Shown here piece by piece: positions 17,376 through 26,577 of a stretch of 64,000 nt of DNA. Under the pieces are notes generated by a model. The model was given only the letters and a program-made list of their open reading frames with translations, ran no database searches and had not been told where the DNA came from. This stretch comes from Aromatoleum tolulyticum (GTDB lineage: Bacteria > Pseudomonadota > Gammaproteobacteria > Burkholderiales > Rhodocyclaceae), in NCBI RefSeq assembly GCF_900156155.1, contig NZ_FTMD01000021.1, forward strand, positions 1 through 64,000. The letters are read 5' to 3'. How positions within the stretch are numbered: position 1 is the stretch's first letter; each line of letters begins with the position of its first letter. A program made the translations under genes and the position numbers.

Positions 17376-17906
17376 ATGCCATTCCTCAATTTCATCGACC
17401 GTGCAATCGGCGCGGCGTGCCGCGGCGTGCTGTACGTCACGATCTCCGTGGTGTTCGCGATCCTGAGCATCAACGTCGGGCTGCGCTATGCCGCGGGCAC
17501 CAGCATCACCTGGGCATCCGAACTGCCCGAGCTGATGTTCCCCTGGCTCATCATGGCCGGCGTGGTCCTGGCCGCGCAGCACGGCTCGCACATCGCCGTG
17601 GTGATCCTCACGCAGAAACTCGGCGCCTCGCGCCGCTGGGTGCTGGCCGGGGGATCCCTGGTGGTCGCCACGCTCTACGTCGCGATGGCCGGGCTCGCCT
17701 GGCCGCTGATGGAAATCGCCGCCGACGAGCGGACCCCCATCCTGAAAGTGCCCGGCTCGGTGAGCGTGGGCTGCCTGATGCTGGGCTTCATCCTGCTGTC
17801 CGTCGTGACGCTCTGCAGGCTGCCCCAGGTATGGCACGCGCATGGAGAGCATGCCATGCGAGCCGACGCCGACGCCGACGCCGAAGCACTCGCCCACGGA
17901 GCCTGA
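17376..17906 (+). CDS. dctQ: TRAP transporter small membrane subunit DctQ
   Basis: The 176-residue protein has the four-helix layout of DctQ: hydrophobic segments near residues 18-35, 50-65, 85-105 and 122-145. The conserved ELPELMFPWLIMAG follows the WASE motif, and GSHIAVVIL is typical. The short C-terminal tail contains an Ala/Asp run (RADADADAEA) encoded by three GACGCC repeats at 17865-17882. The start at 17376 is preceded by GAGGG. The stop is two bases before dctM. It anchors the transport complex with DctM and takes up the ligand delivered by DctP using a sodium gradient. Confidence 0.9.
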   Translation: MPFLNFIDRAIGAACRGVLYVTISVVFAILSINVGLRYAAGTSITWASELPELMFPWLIMAGVVLAAQHGSHIAVVILTQKLGASRRWVLAGGSLVVATLYVAMAGLAWPLMEIAADERTPILKVPGSVSVGCLMLGFILLSVVTLCRLPQVWHAHGEHAMRADADADAEALAHGA

Positions 17907-17908
17907 CC

Positions 17909-19168
17909 ATGACCACCCTCATCATCCTGCTGTTCATCGGCGCCGCGCTGCTGTCCATCCCCATCGCTCACGCGCTGGTGCTCGCCGCGGTCGGCGGCCT
18001 GTTCATCCTCGACCGGGTGCCCGTGCATCTGGCGGTCGAGCAGATGCTCGCCCAGACGCAGAGCTTCCCGCTCATCGCCATCCCCTTCTTCATGATGACC
18101 GGCGCGCTGATGGTCAGCGGCCGGCTCGGGCAGAGCCTCGTGAGCCTGCTGTCGATGATGATCGGCCGCATCCACGGCGGCCCGGCGCAGGTGGGGGTGT
18201 TGTCCTCCACCATCTTCGGCGGGGTGTCGGGCTCCGCGGTCGCGGACGCCTCGGCCATCGGCTCGATGCTGATCCCCTGGCTGAAGAAGCTCGGCTACCC
18301 CGCGCCTTTCGCCGCCGGCACGCTGGCCGCGGCCGCCACGATCGACATCCTGATCCCGCCCTCGATCCCGATGATCGTGTATGCCCTGGTGTCGGGCGCC
18401 TCGATCGGCGCGCTCTTCATCGCCGGCATCCTGCCCGGCCTGCTGATGTGCGGCGGCTTCATGGCGGTGTGCTACGTGCAGGGCCGGCGCCGCGGCTTCC
18501 CGCGCGACACCACGCCCTTCGAGTGGCCGGCCTTCTGGCGCCTGCTCGCGCAGGCCGGCCCCGCGCTGGCCATGCCGGTCCTGATCATCATTTTCCTGCG
18601 CTTCGGCATCGCCACCCCGACGGAGGTGAGCGTGATGTCCACGCTCTACGCGCTGTTGGCCTCCGGCATCGTGTACCGCGACCTCTCGGTGGCCAAGCTC
18701 AAGGCCGCCGCCATCGAGGCGGGAATCTCCACCGGCGTGGTGCTGCTGATCATCATGGCCTCGAGCGTCGTCGGCTGGATCGTGACCTACGAGCAGTTGC
18801 CCGCGGCCTTCACCCAGTTCGCGAAGGAAACCCTGCAGTCCCCCTGGCTGATCATCCTGGCGATGAACCTGATCATGCTCGCGACCGGCATGTTCATCGA
18901 CCTGCCCGCGGCGGTTCTGCTGCTGACGCCGATGTTCGTGCCGCTGGCCTCGGCCGTCGGAATGGACACGGTCCAGCTCGGGATCATGATGATCGTGAAC
19001 CTCTCCATCGGCCTGTACCACCCGCCGATCGGCACGACGCTGTTCATCACGAGTTCCATCGCCAAGGTACGCATCGGCGACGTGGTCATCGAGCTCATCC
19101 CCTTCTACATGGTCGCCATCGGCCTGCTGCTGGGCTTCGCCTACCTGCCCTGGCTCACGATCCGCTAG
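17909..19168 (+). CDS. dctM: TRAP transporter large permease DctM
   Basis: The 419-residue protein is hydrophobic throughout, with about twelve predicted transmembrane segments, and matches the DctM/TRAP large subunit. Typical stretches are AIPFFMMTGALM near 55, GGVSGSAVADASAIGSMLIP near 110, IPPSIPMIVYALVSGASIG near 150, and YHPPIGTTLFITSSIAKV near the C-terminus. Length is normal. It forms the substrate channel of the secondary transporter with DctQ. The next gene, a transketolase, is 70 bases downstream with its own strong Shine-Dalgarno, so the transporter sits inside the catabolic operon. Confidence 0.93.
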   Translation: MTTLIILLFIGAALLSIPIAHALVLAAVGGLFILDRVPVHLAVEQMLAQTQSFPLIAIPFFMMTGALMVSGRLGQSLVSLLSMMIGRIHGGPAQVGVLSSTIFGGVSGSAVADASAIGSMLIPWLKKLGYPAPFAAGTLAAAATIDILIPPSIPMIVYALVSGASIGALFIAGILPGLLMCGGFMAVCYVQGRRRGFPRDTTPFEWPAFWRLLAQAGPALAMPVLIIIFLRFGIATPTEVSVMSTLYALLASGIVYRDLSVAKLKAAAIEAGISTGVVLLIIMASSVVGWIVTYEQLPAAFTQFAKETLQSPWLIILAMNLIMLATGMFIDLPAAVLLLTPMFVPLASAVGMDTVQLGIMMIVNLSIGLYHPPIGTTLFITSSIAKVRIGDVVIELIPFYMVAIGLLLGFAYLPWLTIR

Positions 19169-19238
19169 ACGGCCCTTCCCCGCTCTTCCTCGCTACCGAC
19201 GCCTCCCCTCCGGGGAGGCGCACAGGAGAACCTTTGCC

Positions 19239-21218
19239 ATGTCCCCCGCCGATCTCACGCCGCTGGCCAACGCGATCCGCTTCCTGTCCATCGACACCAT
19301 CGTGCATGCGACCGAAGGCCACCAGGGCGTGCCGCTCGGCATGGCCGAGATCGCTACGGCCCTCTTCACGCGCCACCTGAAGTTCAACCCCGCCGACCCG
19401 ACCTGGCCCGACCGCGACCGCTTCGTGCTCTCCAACGGCCACGGCTCGATGCTGCTCTACTCGCTGCTGTACCTCACCGGCTACGCCAAGATCGGCCTCG
19501 ACCAGGTCAAGAGCTTCCGCGAACTCGGCTCGCACTGCGCCGGCCACCCCGAGTTCGACCCCGCCGCCGGCATCGAGGTCACGACCGGGCCGCTCGGCCA
19601 GGGTATCGCCAACGCCTTCGGCATGGCGGTCGCCGAAGCCTACCTCAACGCGAAGTTCGGCCCCGACCTCATCGACCACTACACGTGGGCCTTCGTCGGC
19701 GACGGCTGCCTGCAAGAAGGCATCGGCCAGGAGATGATCTCGCTCGCGGGGCACCTCAAGCTCGGCAAGCTGATCCTGTTCTGGGACGACAACCTGATCA
19801 CCGACGACGGCGCAACTTCGCTGTCGATCAGCGAGAACGTCGCCGCACGCTTCCGCGTCGCCGGCTGGCATGTCGTCGAGCTCGACGGCCACGACGTGGA
19901 GGCCGTCTCGGCGGCGATCGCGCTGGCGAAGAAGGATCCGCGGCCGTCGCTGATCGCCTGCCGCACCGTGATCGGCCGCGGCATCCCGCGCCTGCAAGGC
20001 AGCCGCGGCGGGCACAGCGCGCGCCTTTACGCCGAAGACGCCGCCGCCGCACGCGAACTCCTCGGCTGGACTCACCCGCCTTTCGAAATCCCCGGCGACA
20101 TCCTCGCCGCGTGGCGCGCCGCCGGCCGGCGCAGCGACGCCGACCACGCCGCGTGGCAGGCCCGCCTCGCTGCGCTGCCCGCTGCCGAACGCGCCGAGTT
20201 CGAGCGCGTGCAGGCGGGCGAGCTGCCCACAGGCTGGCGCGAGGTCCTGCTCGGATACAAGCGCGACGCCGCCGCGGCAACGGAGCCCAGGCCCGGCATC
20301 TTCGCCTCGGGCGAGATCAACGACCTGCTCACCGAGGTGCTTCCCGAGCGCATCGTCGGTTGCGCCGACCTCGAAGCGCCGACCTCCCACAAACGCAGCC
20401 TCACGGCCTTCACCGCGGAAGACCGCAGCGGCGCCTATGTCCACTGCGGCGTGCGCGAGCACCTGATGGGTTCGATGGCCAACGGCATCGCCGCGCACGG
20501 CGGCGCGATCGCGCTCGCGGTGACCTACCTCGCCTTCTCGGACTACGAGCGCCCGTCGATGCGCATGGCCGCACTGATGGGCCTGCCGGTGAAGTTCGTG
20601 TTCAGCCACGACTCGATCGGCGTCGGCAAGAACGGCCCGACGCACCAGCCCGTCGAGATCCTCGCGTCGCTGCGCGCGATGCCCAACATGCTCGTGATGC
20701 GCCCGGCCGACGCGGTCGAGGCCGCCGAATGCTGGGAGGTCGCGCTGGAGCAGCGCCGCACCCCGGCGAGCCTGATCTTCGCGCGCCAGGCCCTGCCGAC
20801 CGTGCGCAGGTCTCATATCGACGACAACCTCTCGCGCCGCGGCGCCTACGTGCTGGCCCAGCCCGAAGGCGGCAAGCGCGCCGTCACGCTCCTCGCGACC
20901 GGTTCCGAAGTCGCCGTCGCGCTCGCCGCGCGCGAACTGCTGCAGGCCGACGGCATCCCCACCGCGGTCGTGTCGATGCCCTGCTGGGAGCTCTTCGACG
21001 CCCAGGACGCCGCCTACCGCAATGCCGTGCTCGGCGAAGGCACGGTGCGTGTCGGCGTCGAGGCCGCGCTGCGTTTCGGCTGGGACCAGTATCTGGGCAG
21101 CCGCGGCGGCTTCGTCGGCATGAAGGGCTTCGGCGCCTCCGGCCCCGTCGACCAGCTCTACGAGCTCTTCGGCATCACCCCGGCGGCCGTCGCCGCCGAA
21201 GCCAAGCGCCACCTCTGA
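19239..21218 (+). CDS. Full-length transketolase, divergent active site
   Basis: The 659-residue protein has all three transketolase domains. TPP and catalytic motifs are kept: GHQG, LSNGHGSM, GHPEFDP, GDGCLQEG, DDNLI, GVREHLMG and GPTHQPVE. By eye against E. coli TktA, the phosphate-binding Arg358 (ASRKA) is Gly here (FASGE, residue 358). The Ser385 region is rearranged (CADLEAPTSH), and Asp469 of GLGEDGPTHQ, which contacts the acceptor's C2 hydroxyl, is Asn465 (GVGKNGPTHQ). HGAPL reads HSARL. The HDS His and the late Arg are retained. AGGAGA precedes the ATG. It is the second transketolase in one operon, so a specialised, possibly non-phosphorylated substrate is likely rather than pentose-phosphate duty. 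Confidence 0.9.
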   Translation: MSPADLTPLANAIRFLSIDTIVHATEGHQGVPLGMAEIATALFTRHLKFNPADPTWPDRDRFVLSNGHGSMLLYSLLYLTGYAKIGLDQVKSFRELGSHCAGHPEFDPAAGIEVTTGPLGQGIANAFGMAVAEAYLNAKFGPDLIDHYTWAFVGDGCLQEGIGQEMISLAGHLKLGKLILFWDDNLITDDGATSLSISENVAARFRVAGWHVVELDGHDVEAVSAAIALAKKDPRPSLIACRTVIGRGIPRLQGSRGGHSARLYAEDAAAARELLGWTHPPFEIPGDILAAWRAAGRRSDADHAAWQARLAALPAAERAEFERVQAGELPTGWREVLLGYKRDAAAATEPRPGIFASGEINDLLTEVLPERIVGCADLEAPTSHKRSLTAFTAEDRSGAYVHCGVREHLMGSMANGIAAHGGAIALAVTYLAFSDYERPSMRMAALMGLPVKFVFSHDSIGVGKNGPTHQPVEILASLRAMPNMLVMRPADAVEAAECWEVALEQRRTPASLIFARQALPTVRRSHIDDNLSRRGAYVLAQPEGGKRAVTLLATGSEVAVALAARELLQADGIPTAVVSMPCWELFDAQDAAYRNAVLGEGTVRVGVEAALRFGWDQYLGSRGGFVGMKGFGASGPVDQLYELFGITPAAVAAEAKRHL

Positions 21219-21240
21219 CCCCACCCAAACAGAGAACAAC

Positions 21241-22206
21241 ATGCACAAGATCGTCTTCCTCGACCGCGCGACCATCGCCCCGCAAATCCGCCTGCGCACT
21301 CCGGCCTTCGTGCACGAACTCGTCGTGCACGAGCGCACCCGCCCCGACGAGGTCGTCGAACGCCTCCAGGGCGCGGGCATCGCGATCACCAACAAGGTGG
21401 CGCTCACGTCCGCGATCCTCGAACAGCTCCCCGACCTGCGCCTCGTCGCGGTCGCCGCGACCGGCACCGACTGCGTCGACAAGGCGTACTGCCAGCGCCA
21501 CGACATCGCCGTCGCCAACATCCGCGGCTACGCGGTGAACACCGTGCCCGAGCACACCTTCGCGCTGATCCTCGCGCTGCGCCGCAACGTCGTGGCCTAC
21601 CGCGAGGACGTGATCAAGGGAGAATGGCAGAAGTCCGGCCAGTTCTGCTTCTTCAACCATGCGATCCACGATCTCGCCGGCGCACGCCTGGGCATCATCG
21701 GCGAAGGCGCACTCGGCCAGAGCGTCGCCGCGATCGCGCGCGCCTTCGGCATGGTGCCGCTGTTCGCCGAGCACAAGGGCAGGAGCGGCTTCGGCCAGCT
21801 GTACACGCCATGGGACGAGATGCTCGCGACAAGCGACATCATCACCCTCCACAGCCCGCTCACGCCCGAGACGCGCAACATGATCGCGCTGCCCGAGTTC
21901 CGCAAGATGGCGCGCCGCCCGCTGCTGATCAACACCGCGCGCGGCGGCCTGGTCGACGAGGAAGCGCTGGTGCAGGCGCTCGACGAGGGCCTCATCAGCG
22001 GCGCCGGCTTCGACGTCACCGCGGGCGAGCCGCCTGCCGCCGACAGCCCGATGATGCGCATCGCCGCCCGCCCCGACGTGATCCTCACCCCGCACGTCGC
22101 ATGGGCCTCGGACGAGGCGCAGCAGACGCTCGCCGACCAGCTCATCGACAACATCGAGAACTTCGTCGCCGGCCGCCCGACGAACCTCGTCAAGGGCGCC
22201 TACTGA
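21241..22206 (+). CDS. hprA: Hydroxypyruvate reductase / glycerate dehydrogenase
   Basis: The 321-residue D-2-hydroxyacid dehydrogenase closely resembles methylotroph HprA. It has VAATGTDCVDKAYC, YAVNTVPEHTFALILALRRN, the dinucleotide loop GIIGEGALGQS, and the catalytic trio Arg (NTARGGLVDEEAL), Glu (FDVTAGEPP) and His (LTPHVAWAS). It should reduce hydroxypyruvate to D-glycerate, or glyoxylate to glycolate, with NAD(P)H. It starts 23 bases after the transketolase, and its TGA overlaps the glycerate kinase ATG (TGATG). This fixes the end of the island's pathway at glycerate. Confidence 0.92.
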   Translation: MHKIVFLDRATIAPQIRLRTPAFVHELVVHERTRPDEVVERLQGAGIAITNKVALTSAILEQLPDLRLVAVAATGTDCVDKAYCQRHDIAVANIRGYAVNTVPEHTFALILALRRNVVAYREDVIKGEWQKSGQFCFFNHAIHDLAGARLGIIGEGALGQSVAAIARAFGMVPLFAEHKGRSGFGQLYTPWDEMLATSDIITLHSPLTPETRNMIALPEFRKMARRPLLINTARGGLVDEEALVQALDEGLISGAGFDVTAGEPPAADSPMMRIAARPDVILTPHVAWASDEAQQTLADQLIDNIENFVAGRPTNLVKGAY

Positions 22207-23474
22207 TGAGCCCCGACCTCGACCCGCGCGCGCTACTGCGCCGCATGTTCGATGCGGCGATCGCCGCCGCCCAGTCCGCGCGCTGCATCCCGCCGCACCT
22301 GCCGGCGCCGCCCACCGGCCGGCTCGTCGTCATCGGCGCCGGCAAGGCGTCGGCGGCGATGGCGCGTGCGGTCGAGGACCACTGGCCGGGGCCGCTCGAA
22401 GGCCTCGTCATCACCCGCTACGGCTACGCCGTGCCCTGCGAGCGCATCGAGATCGTCGAAGCGGCCCATCCGGTGCCCGACGCCGCGGGCCTCGCCGCGA
22501 CGCGGCGCGTGCGCGAACGCGTGCGCAGCCTCGGCCCCGACGATCTCGTGCTGTGCCTGATCTCCGGCGGCGGCTCGGCGCTGCTGAACGCCCCGCTGGA
22601 AGGGCTGACGCTGGAGGACAAGCAGGCGGTCAATCGCGCCCTGCTGAAGTCCGGCGCGACGATCTCCGAGATGAACTGCATCCGCCGCCACCTCTCGGCA
22701 GTCAAGGGCGGACGGCTCGCCGCGGCGTGCCACCCTGCGCGTGTCGTCACCCTGCTGCTCTCGGACGTGCCCGGCGACGACCCGACCGACATCGCCTCCG
22801 GCCCGACGGTCGCCGACCCGACGACTTGCGACGACGCCCTCGCGATCGTGCGGCGCTACGGCATCGCGCTGCCGACCGCGGTGCGCGAGGTGCTGGAAAG
22901 CGGGCGCGGCGAGAGCATCAAACCCGGCGACAGGCGACTCGAAGGCCACGAGACGCGCATCGTCGCCGCGCCGCAACTCGCACTCGAAGCCGCCGCGCAG
23001 GTCGCGCGCGACGCGGGCCTAGCGGTGCATATCCTCGGCGACAGCCTCGAAGGCGAAGCCCGCGATGTCGGCAAGGTGCTGGCCGGCATCGCGCTGCAGG
23101 TCGCCCGGCGCGGCCAGCCCTTCGCGAAGCCCTGCGTGCTGCTGTCGGGCGGCGAGACCACAGTGACGGTGCGCGGAAACGGACGAGGCGGCCGCAACGT
23201 CGAATTCCTCCTCTCGCTCGCCCTCGGACTCAACGGCGCGTCGGGCATCCATGCACTCGCCGGCGACACCGACGGCGTCGACGGGCAGGAGGAGATCGCC
23301 GGCGCGATCATCACCCCCGATACGCTGGCCCGCGCCTGGAATCTGGGGCTTCGCCCCGCCGACCGCCTCGCCGACAACGACGCCCACGCCTTTTTCGAGG
23401 CACTCGGCGACTCGGTCGCGACCGGCCCGACGCTCACCAACGTCAACGACTTCCGCGCCATCCTCGTGCGCTGA
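22206..23474 (+). CDS. ttuD: Glycerate 2-kinase (MOFRL/TtuD family)
   Basis: The 422-residue protein belongs to the class II glycerate kinases (DUF4147 N-terminal domain plus MOFRL domain). Visible motifs are VVIGAGKASAAMARA near 40, LCLISGGGSALL near 115, LLSDVPGDDPTDIASGPTV near 180, and the MOFRL part CVLLSGGETTVTVRGNGRGG near 310 followed by LAGDTDGVDG. It phosphorylates D-glycerate to 2-phosphoglycerate, which enters lower glycolysis. The name ttuD comes from tartrate-utilisation clusters. It is coupled to hprA by a one-base stop/start overlap and is the last gene of the island. Confidence 0.92.
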   Translation: MSPDLDPRALLRRMFDAAIAAAQSARCIPPHLPAPPTGRLVVIGAGKASAAMARAVEDHWPGPLEGLVITRYGYAVPCERIEIVEAAHPVPDAAGLAATRRVRERVRSLGPDDLVLCLISGGGSALLNAPLEGLTLEDKQAVNRALLKSGATISEMNCIRRHLSAVKGGRLAAACHPARVVTLLLSDVPGDDPTDIASGPTVADPTTCDDALAIVRRYGIALPTAVREVLESGRGESIKPGDRRLEGHETRIVAAPQLALEAAAQVARDAGLAVHILGDSLEGEARDVGKVLAGIALQVARRGQPFAKPCVLLSGGETTVTVRGNGRGGRNVEFLLSLALGLNGASGIHALAGDTDGVDGQEEIAGAIITPDTLARAWNLGLRPADRLADNDAHAFFEALGDSVATGPTLTNVNDFRAILVR

Positions 23475-23702
23475 CGCCCTGCCCGCGCCTTTGCGGGCGG
23501 GAGCACGCGCAACGCGGCACAATTTCGCACTGCCCGCCGTCGGCCTGGACTACGATGTCCGGCACAGGCACACCCGGCGGCCACGGGAACCGATCGCCGC
23601 GACACCGGACCAACAACAGACAAGCCACGAGAACAGGACGGCGGAGCCGACCCGCGCACACGGATCGCCCGCACGTCCCGCTACAACCGCAGAGAGGCGC
23701 GG

Positions 23703-25415
23703 ATGGAAGGACTCGGCACTTCGCACGCAGCGGAAATCGCCCGCCTCGAGGACGAACTCGCGCGCAGCCGGGCGATGGCGGAGCGCGCGCGGCAGCTCAT
23801 CGAATCGGCCCCCGACGCAATCGTCGTCGTGGACAACGGCGGCCGCATCGTCCTCATCAATGCGCAGACCGAACGGCTCTTCGGCTATGCGCGCGCGGAA
23901 CTCATCGGCCAGTCGATCGAGATGCTGGTCCCGCAGCAGTTACGCGGCGACCATGTCGGCAAACGCAACGCCTACATCGGCAAACCCTCCGTGCGCCCGA
24001 TGGGCACCGGGCTGGACCTCGCCGGCCAGCGCAAGGACGGCTCGCAGGTGCCGATCGAGATCAGCCTCAGCCCCCTCGGCAACGGCGACAGCGTGCTCAT
24101 CTCCGCGGCGATCCGCGACATCACCGAGCGCCGCGCGGCGCAAGCGGCGCTGCGCCAGGCGCGCGACGAGCTCGAGCTGCGCGTGCGCGAGCGCACCGCC
24201 GAACTCGAGCAGGCCAATCGCGCCCTGCAAACGGAGATGGAGGACCGCGCGGCGGCCGAACGCGCGCTGCATCAGGCGCAGAAAATGGAGGCCGTCGGAC
24301 AGCTCACCGGCGGCATCGCGCACGACTTCAACAACCTGCTGACGGTCGTGATGGGCAACCTGCAGCTCCTCGCCCGCCGCGTGCACAACGACCCCACAGC
24401 CGCCGAGCTCATCAAGGGCGCGCTCGACGCGGCCTGGCGCGGCGCCGAGCTCAACCGGCGCCTGCTCGCATTCTCGCGCAAGCAGCGCCTGGCCCCCGTG
24501 CCGCTGGATCTCAACGACCTCATCGCCGGCATGACCAGCCTGCTGCGGCGCAGCCTCGGCGAGCACATCAACATCAAGCTCCATGAGGCCGTGGACCTGC
24601 CGCCGGCCCTCGCCGATGTCACCCAGCTCGAATCGGCGCTGCTCAACCTCGCGGTGAATTCGCGCGACGCGATGCCCGAAGGCGGCACCCTGACGATCGA
24701 GACGGGCGCCGTGAGCCTCGACGAGCACTACGCAGCGCTCGAAGGCGACGTGAAGCCCGGCGCCTACGTGATGCTCGCCGTATCGGACACCGGCTGCGGC
24801 ATGCCGCCGGAGGTGGTCCAGCGCGCCTTCGACCCCTTCTTCACGACCAAGGAAACCGGCAAGGGCAGCGGCCTCGGCCTGGCGATGGTGTACGGCTTCG
24901 TGAAGCAGTCCGGCGGCCACGTGAAGATCTACAGCGAGCCCGGCACCGGCACCACGGTAAAGATCTTCCTGCCGATCATCGCCCGCCCGGCGGGCGCACT
25001 GCCCGCCGACGCGCCCGCCCCCCGTCCCGACGCCTCGGGCAGCGAGACCATCCTTGTCGTCGAGGACGAGGACAAGGTCCGCGAACTCGTCTGTCGCGTG
25101 CTGGGGGGACTCGGCTACCGCATCCTGCAGGCCCCCGAAGGCAGGACGGCGCTCGCGCTGCTCGCGCAGGAACCCGGCATCGACCTGCTGTTCACCGACG
25201 TCGTCCTGCCCGGCGGCATGAACGGACCGGAGATCGCGCGCCGCGCACGGCAGCAGCGCCCGGACCTGAAGCTGCTCTACACCTCGGGCTACACCGGCAA
25301 CGCGCTGCTGGAGCTGGAAGCCATTCCCGGCGAGTTCCGGATGATCAGCAAGCCCTACCGCATCGAGGACCTCGCGCAGATCGTGCGCGAAGTCCTCGAT
25401 ACCGGGCCCGCGTAG
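23703..25415 (+). CDS. Hybrid PAS histidine kinase with receiver domain
   Basis: The 570-residue cytoplasmic protein has a short coiled coil, one PAS domain (about 33-145, ending [15 protein letters not shown]), a second coiled coil (about 145-195), a HisKA domain with phospho-His207 in [11 protein letters not shown], a HATPase domain ([27 protein letters not shown]), and a C-terminal receiver (about 445-565) with phospho-Asp499 in FTDVVLPGG. There is no DNA-binding or other output domain. The gene has its own GAGAGG site and 228 bases of upstream DNA, so it is probably not co-transcribed with the glycerate kinase. It ends three bases from the convergent radical SAM gene. Confidence 0.9.
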   Translation: MEGLGTSHAAEIARLEDELARSRAMAERARQLIESAPDAIVVVDNGGRIVLINAQTERLFGYARAELIGQSIEMLVPQQLRGDHVGKRNAYIGKPSVRPMGTGLDLAGQRKDGSQVPIEISLSPLGNGDSVLISAAIRDITERRAAQAALRQARDELELRVRERTAELEQANRALQTEMEDRAAAERALHQAQKMEAVGQLTGGIAHDFNNLLTVVMGNLQLLARRVHNDPTAAELIKGALDAAWRGAELNRRLLAFSRKQRLAPVPLDLNDLIAGMTSLLRRSLGEHINIKLHEAVDLPPALADVTQLESALLNLAVNSRDAMPEGGTLTIETGAVSLDEHYAALEGDVKPGAYVMLAVSDTGCGMPPEVVQRAFDPFFTTKETGKGSGLGLAMVYGFVKQSGGHVKIYSEPGTGTTVKIFLPIIARPAGALPADAPAPRPDASGSETILVVEDEDKVRELVCRVLGGLGYRILQAPEGRTALALLAQEPGIDLLFTDVVLPGGMNGPEIARRARQQRPDLKLLYTSGYTGNALLELEAIPGEFRMISKPYRIEDLAQIVREVLDTGPA

Positions 25416-25418
25416 GCC

Positions 25419-26549
25419 TCAGGGCATCACTTCGACATACTCGTAGATCTCGCAGTCCGAGATCTCGCGCCGCACCGGCAGCGTCGCCTGCGCGTACCAC
25501 GCATGCGGATCGCGCCGGTCGATCTCCGCCCCCATGAACTTCACCAGCTCGCAGATCGGCTCGACGACCTGCTCGCGATACGGCGCATCGTCGAGCACGT
25601 AGCCCACGTACAGGTTCTTCATGCAGTTGCGGCGGCAGAAGGAAAGCGCTTCGCAGCCCTCGCAGGGCATCTCGGGGGCCGGTTGCAGCGGGCTCGGCTT
25701 CAGCCAGTTGGCGTTCAGGTCGCCGCTCTGCAATTCGGGCAGATGCGTGAGATCCGGGCACGGGAAGATGCGCCCGTCGGGCAGGATGTTGAGGATGTGC
25801 GTCGACGAGCGGCACTGCGTGTGCCCGCTGCACGCCTCGCGGGCGCGCGACGGCAGCACCTTGTTGCGCACCGTGCCCATCAGCGGGATGAAGGGGTAGA
25901 GCCCGTCGGTCGTGAAGAACTTGTCGATCAGCTGCGTCAGCGCGGCTTTCTTGCGCCGCATGTTCTCGGCATCGTAAAAGCCCTCGGCCTGTGCGAACTG
26001 CCAGTACACATAGTCGAAGGTCGGCAGCAGGCTGTCGAGCTCCTCGAAGCTGATGTCCTCGTGCCCCCAGGTCACGCGCGCGGTGAGCTTGCCGCCGAGC
26101 TTGGGGCGGATCTTCGCGATGTTCGAGGTCACCTTGCGATACACGCCGCGGCCGCGGTAATGGTCGGTCGTGTGCTCCGCGCCATCCACCGACACCAGCA
26201 CGTTCGACAGCTTCGCCAGCACCGCGTCGGGCAGGCGATGCAGCAGCGTGCCGTTGGTCTGCAGCTGGTAGCGCCAGGTCGGGTGGCGTTCCATCAGCCC
26301 GACGATGAAGGGAATGTTCAACGTCGGCTCGCCGCCGTAGAAGGTCACGTAGATCTCCTTGTCCGCGAGATGCGTCGCGACGAAGGTATCCAGCGTGTCG
26401 AGCGAATACTGGGCCTTGCCCTGCGAGCCGACGACGTCGCCGACCGCGATCGAGCAGTACGAGCACTTGAGGTTGCACGTCAGCGTCGTGAAGATGTTCA
26501 GTTCGACGCGGTTGCCGACGATGGGCGAACGCAGTTCCGGCGCATTCAT
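25419..26549 (-). CDS. Radical SAM/SPASM-domain protein
   Basis: The 376-residue protein has the radical SAM cluster motif CNLKCSYC (residues about 25-32), the GGEPTL motif near 72-77, and a C-terminal SPASM-like region. The SPASM Cys ligands are seen in CSGHTQCRSS, IFPCPDLTHL, and the tight group PCEGCEALSFCRRNC. This layout is shared by anaerobic sulfatase-maturating enzymes and by enzymes that modify ribosomally made peptides. No sulfatase and no recognisable precursor peptide is adjacent. Just upstream are a TATAAT box and a 16-base palindrome, so it is probably independently regulated rather than part of ftsYEX. Function unassigned. Confidence 0.85.
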   Translation of the reverse strand: MNAPELRSPIVGNRVELNIFTTLTCNLKCSYCSIAVGDVVGSQGKAQYSLDTLDTFVATHLADKEIYVTFYGGEPTLNIPFIVGLMERHPTWRYQLQTNGTLLHRLPDAVLAKLSNVLVSVDGAEHTTDHYRGRGVYRKVTSNIAKIRPKLGGKLTARVTWGHEDISFEELDSLLPTFDYVYWQFAQAEGFYDAENMRRKKAALTQLIDKFFTTDGLYPFIPLMGTVRNKVLPSRAREACSGHTQCRSSTHILNILPDGRIFPCPDLTHLPELQSGDLNANWLKPSPLQPAPEMPCEGCEALSFCRRNCMKNLYVGYVLDDAPYREQVVEPICELVKFMGAEIDRRDPHAWYAQATLPVRREISDCEIYEYVEVMP

Positions 26550-26577
26550 GTGCGTATCCGATCCCGAGAAAGATTTA

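Noticed and set aside
17861-17884. GACGCC tandem repeats at the end of dctQ as a phase-variable repeat.
   Set aside because: There are only three units, and each is six bases, so a change in copy number would not shift the frame.
17177-17908. Long upstream extension in frame with dctM.
   Set aside because: It overlaps dctP and dctQ out of frame; the DctM homology and membrane segments begin at 17909.
19155-21521. Minus-strand frame of 788 codons opposite the full-length transketolase.
   Set aside because: It is the mirror of a conserved gene in a GC-rich genome. No ribosome-binding site or protein-like composition was seen.
23480-23510. Hairpin after the glycerate kinase gene as a terminator.
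   Set aside because: A GC stem can be drawn, but no T-run follows, so intrinsic termination is not supported.
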